Source: UBA6115 sp050953005
GTDB lineage: Bacteria > Bacillota > Clostridia > Christensenellales > Aristaeellaceae
Assembly: GCA_050953005.1 (NCBI GenBank)
Contig: JBMNLV010000004.1
Coordinates: 257,699-321,698 of the forward strand
Length of the DNA: 64,000 nt
Reading direction: 5' to 3'
Below the pieces are notes generated by a model. That model saw nothing but the letters and a program-made list of their open reading frames with translations. It was not told the origin of the DNA and ran no database searches. The stretch's first letter is position 1; each line of letters opens with the position of its first letter. Both the position numbers and the translations under genes were made by a program. This document shows positions 36,578-44,315 of this stretch, piece by piece.

Positions 36578-36892
36578 ATGCCAGGATTTGATTCTACCGG
36601 ACCGCTTGGCGGTTTCCCCGGACGGGGCCTGGGCCCCTGCGGAAAGGGAGGCCAGCCGGTCCCCGCGACGACCAACCAAGCCTTCTATGGGCCGAGCCGC
36701 TTTGCCGGCATGGGCTGCCGCATGGGACGGCGGCGCGCAAACCGGGCTTTCTACGGCCGCGGCGCCTGGGGCGCCTGGGACGCGCAAGCCCTGAGCAAGG
36801 AAGACATGAAAAGCGCGCTGACAGCGCGCCGGGAACAGCTCAGCGCCCATCTGGACGCCATCGACAAGCAGCTGGGCGACCTGAGCGATTAA
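36578..36892 (+). CDS. DUF5320-type small protein
   Basis: The protein is 104 residues. It starts MPGFDSTGPLGGFPGRGLGP, the characteristic Gly/Pro/Phe-rich DUF5320 opening, with Cys residues (LGPCGKGG, GMGCRMGRRR) and a C-terminal coiled coil (MKSALTARREQLSAHLDAID). AAGGAGG precedes the ATG. Relatives often lie near dinitrogenase-cofactor-type (NifX/NifB-like) genes and MarR-like regulators; none is adjacent here, which is odd. Function is unknown; metal binding is plausible from the Cys content. Confidence 0.75.
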   Translation: MPGFDSTGPLGGFPGRGLGPCGKGGQPVPATTNQAFYGPSRFAGMGCRMGRRRANRAFYGRGAWGAWDAQALSKEDMKSALTARREQLSAHLDAIDKQLGDLSD

Positions 36893-36904
36893 TCCGTCCC
36901 CTGC

Positions 36905-36937
36905 CCCGGGCTGCCGCTGAACGCGGCTCAGCCCGGG
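36905..36937. terminator. GC hairpin between convergent genes
   Basis: CCCGGGCTG (36905-36913) pairs with CAGCCCGGG (36929-36937), with further pairing inside. It lies between the stops of the DUF5320 and dehydrogenase genes and lacks a clear T-run. Confidence 0.5.
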
Positions 36938-36997
36938 CAATCGACAACGCCTTGGGGCAATCTTATGACAAGATGCGCGCCCAAGGCTGTTTCTTTC

Positions 36998-38020
36998 TCA
37001 CCGCGCCCGGTAGCCGGTGTCATAATCCACCCGGCTGATATAGGGGCCCTCCGGAAAGGCGGCCAGGTTGCGGCAGGCGATGTCCACCACCGCGTCATGG
37101 GTGGCCTTGAGATGATAGAAACCGGAGACGTGCGGCGTCAGCAACAGGTTTTTTTGCTGCCAGAGGGGATGGTCCGCGGGCAGCGGCTCGGGCGTGGTCA
37201 CGTCAATGGACGCGCCGGCCAGCCTGCCGCTTCTGAGCGCCTCCAGCAGCGCCTCTTGGTCCACCGCGCTGCCGCGGCCCACATTGATCAGGTAGCTGCC
37301 CTCCTTCATCAGGGAAAAGCGCCGCGCGTCCATCAGGTTGATGGTCTGGGCTGTCTCGGGCACCGCCAGCGCCACCACATCCGCCCGGGGCAGCAGCCCG
37401 TCCAGCTGTTCATAGGTATGCATCTCATCAAAACCGTCCATGGCGCCGCCGGGGGTGCGCCGTACGCCAATGGTATGGCTGCCCAGCGCCTGCATCAGCC
37501 GCGCGAAAGCCGTGCCGATGCTGCCCGCGCCCACCATCAGCACCTGCATCCCGCGAGGGGAAATCACCTTTCCCAGGGACTTCCAGGCGCCCTGCCACAT
37601 GGCGTCGCGGTATTCATGCAAACGCTTGATCAGCATCATCAGGACAGCCACCATGTGCTCGGAAATGGCCTGCCCAAAAGCGCCGCTGGCGCTGCACAGC
37701 ACCAGGCCCGGATGGCTGTCCCGAAGCGTCAGGAAGTCCGCGGGCACGCCGGAGCTGTTCAGCTGCAGCAGGCGCATGCCGCTGAGCTTCGCCAGGGCGG
37801 CAGGGTCGGGATTGCCCACCACCGCGTCAAAGGACGCCAGCTGCTGCGGCGTCAGCCTGTCAAATTGGACATAGTTGACGTTCTCGCCAGGCAGCGCCTT
37901 GGCAAACAGCTCTTTGTCATAACAGGCATAGGTAATTTCCGCGCCCGGCAGCGCCTTGGCGAACCGCTCCTGATAGTCCGCGTTGACGGGAATAACAACC
38001 AATATCTTGCGCAACTCCAT
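36998..38020 (-). CDS. D-isomer-specific 2-hydroxyacid dehydrogenase
   Basis: The 340-residue protein has the NAD-binding motif VLMVGAGSIGTAFARLM (Gly-x-Gly-x-x-Gly), an Arg in a LINVGRGSAVD block, and the His of the catalytic triad in LLTPHVSGFYH. It reduces a 2-oxoacid or oxidises a D-2-hydroxyacid; the substrate is not evident. ATG 38020 is chosen for AGGAGGG upstream. Near the N-terminus RFAKALPG recurs as LFAKALPG after a short interval, with matching DNA, suggesting a small internal duplication. It is divergent from an aldo/keto reductase, sharing a control region with two palindromes. Confidence 0.88.
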   Translation of the reverse strand: MELRKILVVIPVNADYQERFAKALPGAEITYACYDKELFAKALPGENVNYVQFDRLTPQQLASFDAVVGNPDPAALAKLSGMRLLQLNSSGVPADFLTLRDSHPGLVLCSASGAFGQAISEHMVAVLMMLIKRLHEYRDAMWQGAWKSLGKVISPRGMQVLMVGAGSIGTAFARLMQALGSHTIGVRRTPGGAMDGFDEMHTYEQLDGLLPRADVVALAVPETAQTINLMDARRFSLMKEGSYLINVGRGSAVDQEALLEALRSGRLAGASIDVTTPEPLPADHPLWQQKNLLLTPHVSGFYHLKATHDAVVDIACRNLAAFPEGPYISRVDYDTGYRAR

Positions 38021-38074
38021 CCAACAACCCTCCTGCCTGCCGCCCGCGAACGGCCGCAATGATTAATCCGCGAC

Positions 38075-38114
38075 ATAACCGGTTATAATTATTATGATAC
38101 CGTTTACCGGTAAA
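38075..38114. promoter_or_regulatory. Paired 12-bp palindromes in a divergent promoter region
   Basis: ATAACCGGTTAT (38075-38086) and TTTACCGGTAAA (38103-38114) are perfect palindromes with the common core ACCGGT, centres 28 bp apart. TATAAT lies at 38084-38089. One regulator could control both the dehydrogenase and the reductase. Confidence 0.55.
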
Positions 38115-38133
38115 TAGCACAAGGAGCGTACGC

Positions 38134-38985
38134 ATGAGTAAAGTAAATGATGTTTATATCCTGTCCAACGGCGTCAAAATCCCTGCCGTCGGCTTCGGCA
38201 CCTGGCAGGTGGAGGAAGGTCCGCAGACCGTCAACGCGGTCAGGGCCGCGCTGGAGGCCGGCTACCGGCATATTGATACCGCCCAGGGCTACGGCAATGA
38301 GGAGGGCGTGGGCAAGGCGCTCAGGGAGTCAGGCCTTCAGCGCGGGGAGGTTTTTATCACCTCCAAGCTCAGCAACGCCATCCGCGGCTATGAGCAGACC
38401 GTGAAGGCCATTGATGACAGCCTGCGCCGCCTGGGAAGCGGGTATATGGATCTCTTCCTGCTGCACTGGCCTGTTCCGTTCAGGTACAAGGACAGCTGGC
38501 AGCAGATGAACGCCGATTCCTGGCGCGCGATGGAAGAAGCCGTGGACCAGGGCAAGATCCGCGCCCTGGGCATCAGCAATTTCCGCAAAAAACATATTGA
38601 TGAGCTGCTCAAAACCGCTCGGATCCGCCCGGTGGTCAACCAGATCCGCCTGTGCCCGGGCGACAAGCAGGAGGAGACTGTCGATTATTCCCGGGCGCAG
38701 GGCATGCTGCTGCAGGCCTACAGCCCGCTGGGCACCGGCAAGCTGTTTGATATCCCTGAAATCACTCAGGTCGCGCAAAAGCATGGCAGGACGCCCGCCC
38801 AGGTCGCCCTGCGATGGAGCCTGCAGCGCGGCTACAACCCGCTGCCCAAATCCATCACCCCTGAGCGCATCAGGGAAAACCTGGATGTCTTCAGCTTCTC
38901 GCTTGACAGCGGGGACATGGCGCTCATCGACGCCCTGGACGGCGTGATCGGCTATTCCGCCGATCCGGACAAGATCACCTGGTAA
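38134..38985 (+). CDS. Aldo/keto reductase
   Basis: The 283-residue protein has the AKR tetrad: Asp in RHIDTAQGYGNE, Tyr in the same block, Lys in FITSKLSN and His in LFLLHWPVP, plus the C-terminal NADPH-binding segment LPKSITPERIRENLDVF. It reduces aldehydes or ketones with NAD(P)H, close to the 2,5-diketogluconate reductase group in length and motifs. AAGGAGCGTACGC precedes the ATG. A strong terminator follows. Its divergent partner may act on a related hydroxyacid or carbonyl. Confidence 0.92.
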   Translation: MSKVNDVYILSNGVKIPAVGFGTWQVEEGPQTVNAVRAALEAGYRHIDTAQGYGNEEGVGKALRESGLQRGEVFITSKLSNAIRGYEQTVKAIDDSLRRLGSGYMDLFLLHWPVPFRYKDSWQQMNADSWRAMEEAVDQGKIRALGISNFRKKHIDELLKTARIRPVVNQIRLCPGDKQEETVDYSRAQGMLLQAYSPLGTGKLFDIPEITQVAQKHGRTPAQVALRWSLQRGYNPLPKSITPERIRENLDVFSFSLDSGDMALIDALDGVIGYSADPDKITW

Positions 38986-39008
38986 AGCAAACTTTCACCG
39001 GCAAAAAG

Positions 39009-39034
39009 CCGGCGCCATCGCGCGCCGGTTTTTT
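39009..39034 (+). terminator. Rho-independent terminator
   Basis: CCGGCGC (39009-39015) pairs with GCGCCGG (39022-39028), then six T. Confidence 0.88.
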
Positions 39035-39062
39035 GTTCCCCTCAGCGGCAAAGCATGCCTTA

Positions 39063-39220
39063 TACTGATGTAAAGCTTTATTGCATCCAAAGCGGCGAGG
39101 GGTTTTATTGTCCTGCAAGGAAGAAAACCGATGGCGTAGCCTAAGCTGCGTTGAGGTTGACTGACACAGCAAGGCGATCAAAGACCCGGCGCGACGATGC
39201 AATAAAGATTGGAATCAGTA
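39063..39220. repeat. 158-bp MITE, copy 1
   Basis: The ends TACTGAT...CTTTATTGCATC and their complement form 25-bp terminal inverted repeats (21 of 25 match). TTA flanks both sides (39060-39062, 39221-39223), a 3-bp target duplication. No coding capacity. An internal hairpin CGTAGC-CTAA-GCTGCG is kept as a G-U wobble form of the hairpin in the other copies. Confidence 0.85.
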
Positions 39221-39298
39221 TTAGCTCAACACCATCTCTCGCGCGAAGGCGCCCGGTATGCTAAGATATGCCCGGAGAACGCAAAAGGGGAAGCAGGC

Positions 39299-39961
39299 AT
39301 GAAATACCGCAGCGTCTTTGACATCATCGGCCCGGTCATGATCGGCCCGTCCAGCTCGCACACCGCGGGCGCCGTGCGCATCGGGCAATTGGCGCGCAAG
39401 CTGTTCGGCCAGGCGCCTGAAAAAGCCGATTTCCATTTGTTCGGCTCCTTCGCGCGCACCTACCGGGGCCACGCGACCGATGTGGCCGTGCTGGCCGGCG
39501 TGCTGGGCCTGCAGGCGGATGACCCGCGCATTCCGGACGCCTACCGGCTGGCCCGCTCCAGCGGGCTGGTCTTTGCCTTTCACGAGGAGGCCGCCATCCC
39601 GATCCACCCCAACACGGTCACCATCCGCCTGTCGGCCGCGGACGCCTCCATCACGGTCACCGGCGTTTCCATAGGCGGCGGGCTGGTGCGGATCTCCAGC
39701 GTGGACGGGTTTGACCTGCGCCTGACCGGCGAGGCGCCCGCCTTGCTGATCTTTCACCAGGACGCCTACGGCGCCATCGCCTCGGTCACCCAGCTGCTGG
39801 CCTATGCCAAAATCAACATCTCCCACATGGAGGTGTCCCGCGCCCAGCGCGGCCAGGACGCGCTGATGGTGATCGAAACCGACCAGCCGGTCAACGAGGA
39901 AATCGTCCGGCTGATCCAAAACCAGCCCCATATCTTCAAAACCATCAAACTGGAAATATAG
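39299..39961 (+). CDS. sdaAB: L-serine dehydratase, iron-sulfur-dependent, beta subunit
   Basis: The 220-residue protein starts MKYRSVFDIIGPVMIGPSSS, the hallmark of the beta subunit (GPSSSHTAGAVRIG), followed by FGSFARTYRGHATDVA. A C-terminal ACT-like domain (YGAIASVTQLLAYAKINI) may sense serine. With the alpha subunit it deaminates L-serine to pyruvate and ammonia using a [4Fe-4S] cluster. ATG 39299 has AAGGGGAAGC upstream; earlier in-frame starts lie inside the MITE and are rejected. The alpha gene follows after 8 bases. Confidence 0.95.
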   Translation: MKYRSVFDIIGPVMIGPSSSHTAGAVRIGQLARKLFGQAPEKADFHLFGSFARTYRGHATDVAVLAGVLGLQADDPRIPDAYRLARSSGLVFAFHEEAAIPIHPNTVTIRLSAADASITVTGVSIGGGLVRISSVDGFDLRLTGEAPALLIFHQDAYGAIASVTQLLAYAKINISHMEVSRAQRGQDALMVIETDQPVNEEIVRLIQNQPHIFKTIKLEI

Positions 39962-39969
39962 GAGCCGTC

Positions 39970-40851
39970 ATGTTCAAAAATATCGATGAGTTGGTATCCC
40001 AGGCCATGCAGGCAGGCGTGCCCATCTCCCGCGTCATGCTGGAAAGCGAGATGGAGCAGACCGGCCGGACGGAGCAGCAGCTGCGGGAGGACATGGCCGC
40101 CTCGCTCACGGTCATGAAGGCGGCCGCGCGCAAGGGCCTGCAGGGGGTCACCTCCCACTCCGGCATGACCGGGGGGGACGCGAAACGCCTGTGGGCCTAT
40201 CTGGAAAAGGGCCGGCCGCTGACCGGCGGCACCTTTGTGCGCGCCCTGGCCTACGCGGTGGCCACCAACGAGGTCAACGCGTCCATGGGAGTCATCTGCG
40301 CCACGCCCACCGCGGGCTCCTGCGGGGTGCTGCCGGGCGTGCTGCTGGCCATTCAGGAAAAGCTGCAGGTGTCGGACGAGGCGCTTGTAGATGCCCTGTT
40401 TTGCGCGGGCGCCATCGGCTATGTCATCGCCAACAACGCGATGATTTCCGGCGCGGCCGGCGGATGCCAGGCCGAGGTGGGCGCAGCCAGCGCCATGGCG
40501 GCAGCCGCCGTGGTGGAGCTGGCCGGCGGCAGCCCTGAACAGGCCGTCCAGGCAATGGCCATCGCGATGAAGAACATGCTGGGCCTGGCCTGCGACCCCC
40601 TGGCCGGGCTGGTGGAGGTGCCCTGCATCAAGCGCAACGCGGGCGGCGCGGCCAACGCCCTGGCCGCGGCTGAGATGGCCCTGGCCGGCGTACGCTCCAA
40701 CATCCCGCCGGATGAGGTCATTTCCGCGCTCTATACCATCGGCCTGTCCTTGCCCCTGGCGCTGCGGGAGACCGCGCAGGGCGGCCTGGCCGCCACCCCC
40801 ACGGGGCAGCGATGGAAAAAGCTGCTCTGGCAGGGAAAGGACAAGGATTAA
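39970..40851 (+). CDS. sdaAA: L-serine dehydratase, iron-sulfur-dependent, alpha subunit
   Basis: The 293-residue protein contains the cluster cysteines and conserved blocks CATPTAGSCGVLPG, GAAGGCQAEVGAASAM and CDPLAGLVEVPCIKRNA. It forms the catalytic partner of the beta subunit encoded just upstream (GGAGCC before the ATG), in the usual clostridial beta-alpha order. Its TAA stop (40849-40851) is the target duplication of MITE copy 2, so the element sits immediately after the stop without changing the protein. Confidence 0.95.
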   Translation: MFKNIDELVSQAMQAGVPISRVMLESEMEQTGRTEQQLREDMAASLTVMKAAARKGLQGVTSHSGMTGGDAKRLWAYLEKGRPLTGGTFVRALAYAVATNEVNASMGVICATPTAGSCGVLPGVLLAIQEKLQVSDEALVDALFCAGAIGYVIANNAMISGAAGGCQAEVGAASAMAAAAVVELAGGSPEQAVQAMAIAMKNMLGLACDPLAGLVEVPCIKRNAGGAANALAAAEMALAGVRSNIPPDEVISALYTIGLSLPLALRETAQGGLAATPTGQRWKKLLWQGKDKD

Positions 40852-41009
40852 TACTGATGTAAAGCTTTATTGCATCCAAAGCGGCGAGGGATTTTATTGT
40901 CCTGCAAGGAAGGAAACCGATGGCGTAGCCTAAGCTACGTTGAGGTTGACTGACACAGCAGGGCGACCAAAGACCCGGCGCGACGATGCAATAAAGATTG
41001 GAATCAGTA
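40852..41009. repeat. 158-bp MITE, copy 2
   Basis: It has the same ends as copy 1. TAA occurs on both sides (40849-40851, the sdaAA stop codon, and 41010-41012). Internal hairpin CGTAGC-CTAA-GCTACG at 40924-40939. Confidence 0.88.
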
Positions 41010-41217
41010 TAAAGCGCAGCGCGGCCCGGACGATGATCAGGACGGGCAAACCGGGGTCACCTGCGCCGCCTCGCAGGCGCCGCAGGAGTACGCGGACGGA
41101 ATACCGGTCCCTGTCTTGACTGCATCAGCAGAAGAATAGAAAACGCCGCCCTCCCTTGCGGGACGGGCGGCGTTTCCATCCGCGGTTCGTTAAGGCTGCG
41201 GATGAAGCTTGATATTA
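41010..41217. other. Spacer between MITE copies 2 and 3
   Basis: Apart from a strong hairpin at 41141-41175, nothing was recognised. Short frames here have no family resemblance. Confidence 0.3.
41141..41175. terminator. Bidirectional terminator-like hairpin
   Basis: AAACGCCGCCC (41141-41151) is the exact complement of GGGCGGCGTTT (41165-41175). It serves the convergent sdaAA and repeat-protein genes. Confidence 0.75.
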
Positions 41218-41375
41218 TACTGATGTAAAGCTTTATTGCATCCAAAGCGGCGAGGGATTTTATTGTCCTGCAAGGAAGGAAACCGATGGCGTAGCCTAAG
41301 CTACGTTGAGGTTGACTGACACAGCAGGGCGATCAAAGACCCGGCGCAACGATGCAATAAAGATTGGAATCAGTA
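41218..41375. repeat. 158-bp MITE, copy 3
   Basis: It differs from copy 2 at only a few bases. TTA flanks it (41215-41217 and 41376-41378); the right TTA is the TAA stop codon of the minus-strand gene beyond. Confidence 0.88.
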
Positions 41376-42866
41376 TTAGTCCATCAGACCGAGCAGTTTT
41401 TCCACCAGCTGCCTGTGCGCCGCTTCGCCATGATAGAACACGCGCACGCCGGGGAGATGGTCATGGTAGTCCACCACGAAGTGGGCGAACAGCAGCACCT
41501 TGGTGTCCTCGCCCACGGCGATGGGCTCGCCAAAGGGCAGGGACTCGCCGATCTGCTCCGGTTCCACAGCGGTCACTTCGCTCAGTGACGGGAAGAGGGT
41601 GACAAACTGGCTCTTCACGTTGACGCCCCTGACGAGCTTGGGCTCAATGGTGACCATGCCGCCGGAGACCTTCAGGATGACCTTGCCGATATAGTAGCGG
41701 TTGGCGGCAAGGACCTCGATCTCCTGTACGCCATCCTGGGAAAGATCCACAGGAGTGAACATATACCATTTTTTGGTCAATTCGGGCCGCAGGTCGCGGA
41801 AGCGCGGGCCCTGGGTGCTGGCGGTGTTGTCATAGTACATGATGCGGTAAGGAATTGCCTCAACCTCCATGACGACTCTGCACCGTGTGCAGCGTTTCAC
41901 GCGCTCGCCGGGCATATCCTCGGTAGGCTCCCGCTCTACCTCCCAGGGGCCTTCAACATGGCCCAGGGGATCAATGTCGCGGGTTTCCGTATGGGTGGCG
42001 TCGCGCTTGCAAACGCGCTTTTCGCTGCCCTTGTCGGTGCAGGTGGCCGGGGTGATCTCTTGCCACTCGCCCCAATCATGGCCCAGGGGATCAATGGCGC
42101 GGGTTTCCGTATGGGCGGCGTCGCGCTTGCAAACGCGCTTCTCGCTGCCCTTGTCGGTGCAGGTGGCCGGGGCGATCTCTTGCCACTCGCCCCAATCATG
42201 GCCCAGGGGATCAATGGCGCGGGTTTCCTTATGGGCAGGGTTGAGGGTGCAGACGCGCTCCTCACTTCCTTCCTTGGTGCAGGTGGGCGCGGTGACCTCA
42301 TTCCAATCGCCCCAGACGCATTCGGTCTTGGGAATGACCTCGGTTTGCTCATTGCCCAGGTTGCTGGTGCGCTTCTTTGAGCCTTCTTCATCATGGGTTG
42401 CTTCCTTGGTGACCACCCATTCGCCCCATATCTCGTCATCGGTTTTCACGGAGTAGGTAACCGTTTTGCCCGCGGCGATGGTCAAAATCCTTTCAGTGTC
42501 AGGCGCGCCGCTTATGCTGGAAAACACAATGGATTGCTCGCCCGTCGCGTCATCATTAACCTTGGCAGTTACTGTAAAAGACCCGGAAGTTACACCTTCG
42601 CCGGACATGTCGAGTCCAACGGCCTTTTTAGCGCCCGGAGCCATCGTTGACAAACCGGTCGCTTTCGTGCTGACCCATGTCAGTCCGCTGGACAACGTAT
42701 AACCAACTTCAGCAGTAATAATGGGAGTGCTGGAACTCCAATTAATCGTTGCCGTCACGCTATCTCCCGGGTTGACGGTTTCCACCGCCATTGTCTGCAG
42801 CGGGGCAGCCAGCAGCATAACCGCCAGCAGCACAAGAAGGGCTGTGATGCGAAGTCCTTTTCTCAT
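41376..42866 (-). CDS. Secreted Cys-repeat surface protein with cohesin-like N-terminus
   Basis: The protein is about 496 residues. ATG 42866 follows AAGGTGG; a signal peptide (LRITALLVLLAVMLLAAP) comes first. Residues about 30-150 resemble a cohesin/CARDB-type sandwich (VNPGDSVTATINWSSSTPI). Then come about four units of 40 residues of the form WGEWQ-x-ATCT-x-KGSEKRVC with HTET-x-IDPLGHD; three are nearly identical at the DNA level (120-bp period, about 41950-42250). A last C-x-x-C block (CTRCRVV) precedes a C-terminal unknown domain. Such Trp/Cys repeats are common in clostridial surface proteins. Its stop codon is formed by the MITE target duplication. Confidence 0.75.
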   Translation of the reverse strand: MRKGLRITALLVLLAVMLLAAPLQTMAVETVNPGDSVTATINWSSSTPIITAEVGYTLSSGLTWVSTKATGLSTMAPGAKKAVGLDMSGEGVTSGSFTVTAKVNDDATGEQSIVFSSISGAPDTERILTIAAGKTVTYSVKTDDEIWGEWVVTKEATHDEEGSKKRTSNLGNEQTEVIPKTECVWGDWNEVTAPTCTKEGSEERVCTLNPAHKETRAIDPLGHDWGEWQEIAPATCTDKGSEKRVCKRDAAHTETRAIDPLGHDWGEWQEITPATCTDKGSEKRVCKRDATHTETRDIDPLGHVEGPWEVEREPTEDMPGERVKRCTRCRVVMEVEAIPYRIMYYDNTASTQGPRFRDLRPELTKKWYMFTPVDLSQDGVQEIEVLAANRYYIGKVILKVSGGMVTIEPKLVRGVNVKSQFVTLFPSLSEVTAVEPEQIGESLPFGEPIAVGEDTKVLLFAHFVVDYHDHLPGVRVFYHGEAAHRQLVEKLLGLMD

Positions 42867-43058
42867 AAAAATACCACCTTTCAAATTTACCAGCCGAAGC
42901 TGATTGGGTACGTGTTGAACAGTGCTGCCTCATAAGCAGCAGGGCGTTTCCCGGGGACATTCAGCCGCAAAATAATAAACGGGTTTACTCCCTTCAATAT
43001 TATAATCCTCAAGGGGCTTTCCGTCAACATTTTCGGCACCTGTCGCGGCGGGTGGCTC
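42867..43058. other. Upstream region of the Cys-repeat gene
   Basis: The 192-base gap contains the ribosome binding site and a moderately AT-rich stretch (42970-43010) where its minus-strand promoter should lie; no precise -35/-10 pair is proposed. Confidence 0.3.
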
Positions 43059-44315
43059 TCAGCCGCCCAGTTCGCGCGCCACCTGCCCGGCGGCCAGGAT
43101 GCCGGTGGCCCAGGCGAACATCAGGTTGAAGCCGCCGGTGTCACCGTCCACATTGAGCGCCTCGCCGCAAATATGCAGGCCCGGCACCAGCAGGGAGGCC
43201 AGGGTCCCGGGGTTGATGTCCCGGCAGTCGATGCCGCCCGCGGCCACCTGGGCCTGGTCAAAGCCGCGCACACCAACCACGTCCAGTTCCAGGCCGGAGA
43301 GCCATTGCGCGGCGCGGCGGGCCGGCCAGCCGGCCAGCTTGCGTGCCATCTGGCGCGGAACCAGGCCAATGAGCGGATCCCTGCCGGGAGCCAGGCGCGC
43401 GCGCCGCTCCAGCAGCGCCATGACGGCTTCCAGGCTGTTCCCGCGGCTGTCGGCCTCCTTGAGGCTCAGGCGCCGGTAGCGCGTCTCCTCCAGGCCCAGC
43501 ATGGGCGAGCAATCCACCACCAGGCTGACCTTCTTACCCTCGCACAGGGCCAGCCCGGCGGCGCGCGCCAGCTGCATCGCGCACAGGCCGCTCACGCCGG
43601 TATCGGTGATAAGCGCCTCCCCCGCGGCCGCCTCAGCCGGCCTGCCGGACACCGTGAGCGTGAGCACCGCCGGGAACCTCAGCCCGGACAAGCCCTTCAG
43701 AGGCGCTGACCGGGTCTGCAGCGCGCACAGCGCCGGGGTAAAGGGTACCAGGCGGTGCCCCAGGCGCGTCAACAGCGGCATCAGGCTGTCCCCGCCGCCC
43801 AGGCGGGGCGCGGCCGGACTGCCCGGACAGGCGATCACGCGCGCCGCGGTCAAGCTGCGCCCCTCCACGGTGCGCACCTCAAAGCCCTGCGCGCCAGCTT
43901 CAAGGCCGTTTACCAGGCAACCGGTCAGCACCCGGCCGTCCGGAGCCAGCGCGATGGCGCCCATCAGGCTGTCGAGCACTGTGGCCGCCTGGCGCGACAG
44001 CGGATAGGCGCGGCCCTGCTCCTCCTCAAACCAAGCCAGGCCGATCCGCTCAAAAAAACCGCTGACCGCCGCCACGGGACAGGCCGCCAGCACCTTATGC
44101 GCGAAGGCGGTATCGCCAAAGAACACCGGGTCCGAGATATTCATCAGGTTGCAGCGGCCGTTGCCGGTCGCCAGCAGCTTGCGCCCCGCCTTGCCTTCTT
44201 TTTCAAGCACCACAAAGGGCAGGCCGGCCTCAGCCAGAACACAGGCGGCGGCGAGGCCCGAGGCCCCGCCGCCGATGATGCAGGTAAGCGCCCGGTTATT
44301 TTCTGCTGGGCGCAT
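43059..44315 (-). CDS. FAD-dependent oxidoreductase, HI0933/BaiN type
   Basis: The protein is about 418 residues. The FAD-binding Rossmann motif CIIGGGASGLAAACVLAEAG is at the start, then KAGRKLLATGNGRCNL, the signature of the HI0933-like flavoprotein family; the C-terminal block LHICGEALNVDGDTGGFNL completes it. The physiological substrate of most members is unknown; one clostridial relative takes part in bile-acid dehydroxylation. The start overlaps the end of the upstream SH3 gene by 20 bases (32 if ATG 44327 is used), with no separate ribosome binding site, so translation is probably coupled. Confidence 0.9.
   Translation of the reverse strand: MRPAENNRALTCIIGGGASGLAAACVLAEAGLPFVVLEKEGKAGRKLLATGNGRCNLMNISDPVFFGDTAFAHKVLAACPVAAVSGFFERIGLAWFEEEQGRAYPLSRQAATVLDSLMGAIALAPDGRVLTGCLVNGLEAGAQGFEVRTVEGRSLTAARVIACPGSPAAPRLGGGDSLMPLLTRLGHRLVPFTPALCALQTRSAPLKGLSGLRFPAVLTLTVSGRPAEAAAGEALITDTGVSGLCAMQLARAAGLALCEGKKVSLVVDCSPMLGLEETRYRRLSLKEADSRGNSLEAVMALLERRARLAPGRDPLIGLVPRQMARKLAGWPARRAAQWLSGLELDVVGVRGFDQAQVAAGGIDCRDINPGTLASLLVPGLHICGEALNVDGDTGGFNLMFAWATGILAAGQVARELGG

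Noticed and set aside
39209..39298. Upstream start for the serine dehydratase beta subunit
   Set aside because: It would add 30 residues partly encoded by the MITE, while ATG 39299 gives the family's standard N-terminus.
41950..42310. Regularly spaced 120-bp repeats, considered as a CRISPR array
   Set aside because: The whole unit is conserved with no unique spacers and encodes in-frame Trp/Cys protein repeats.
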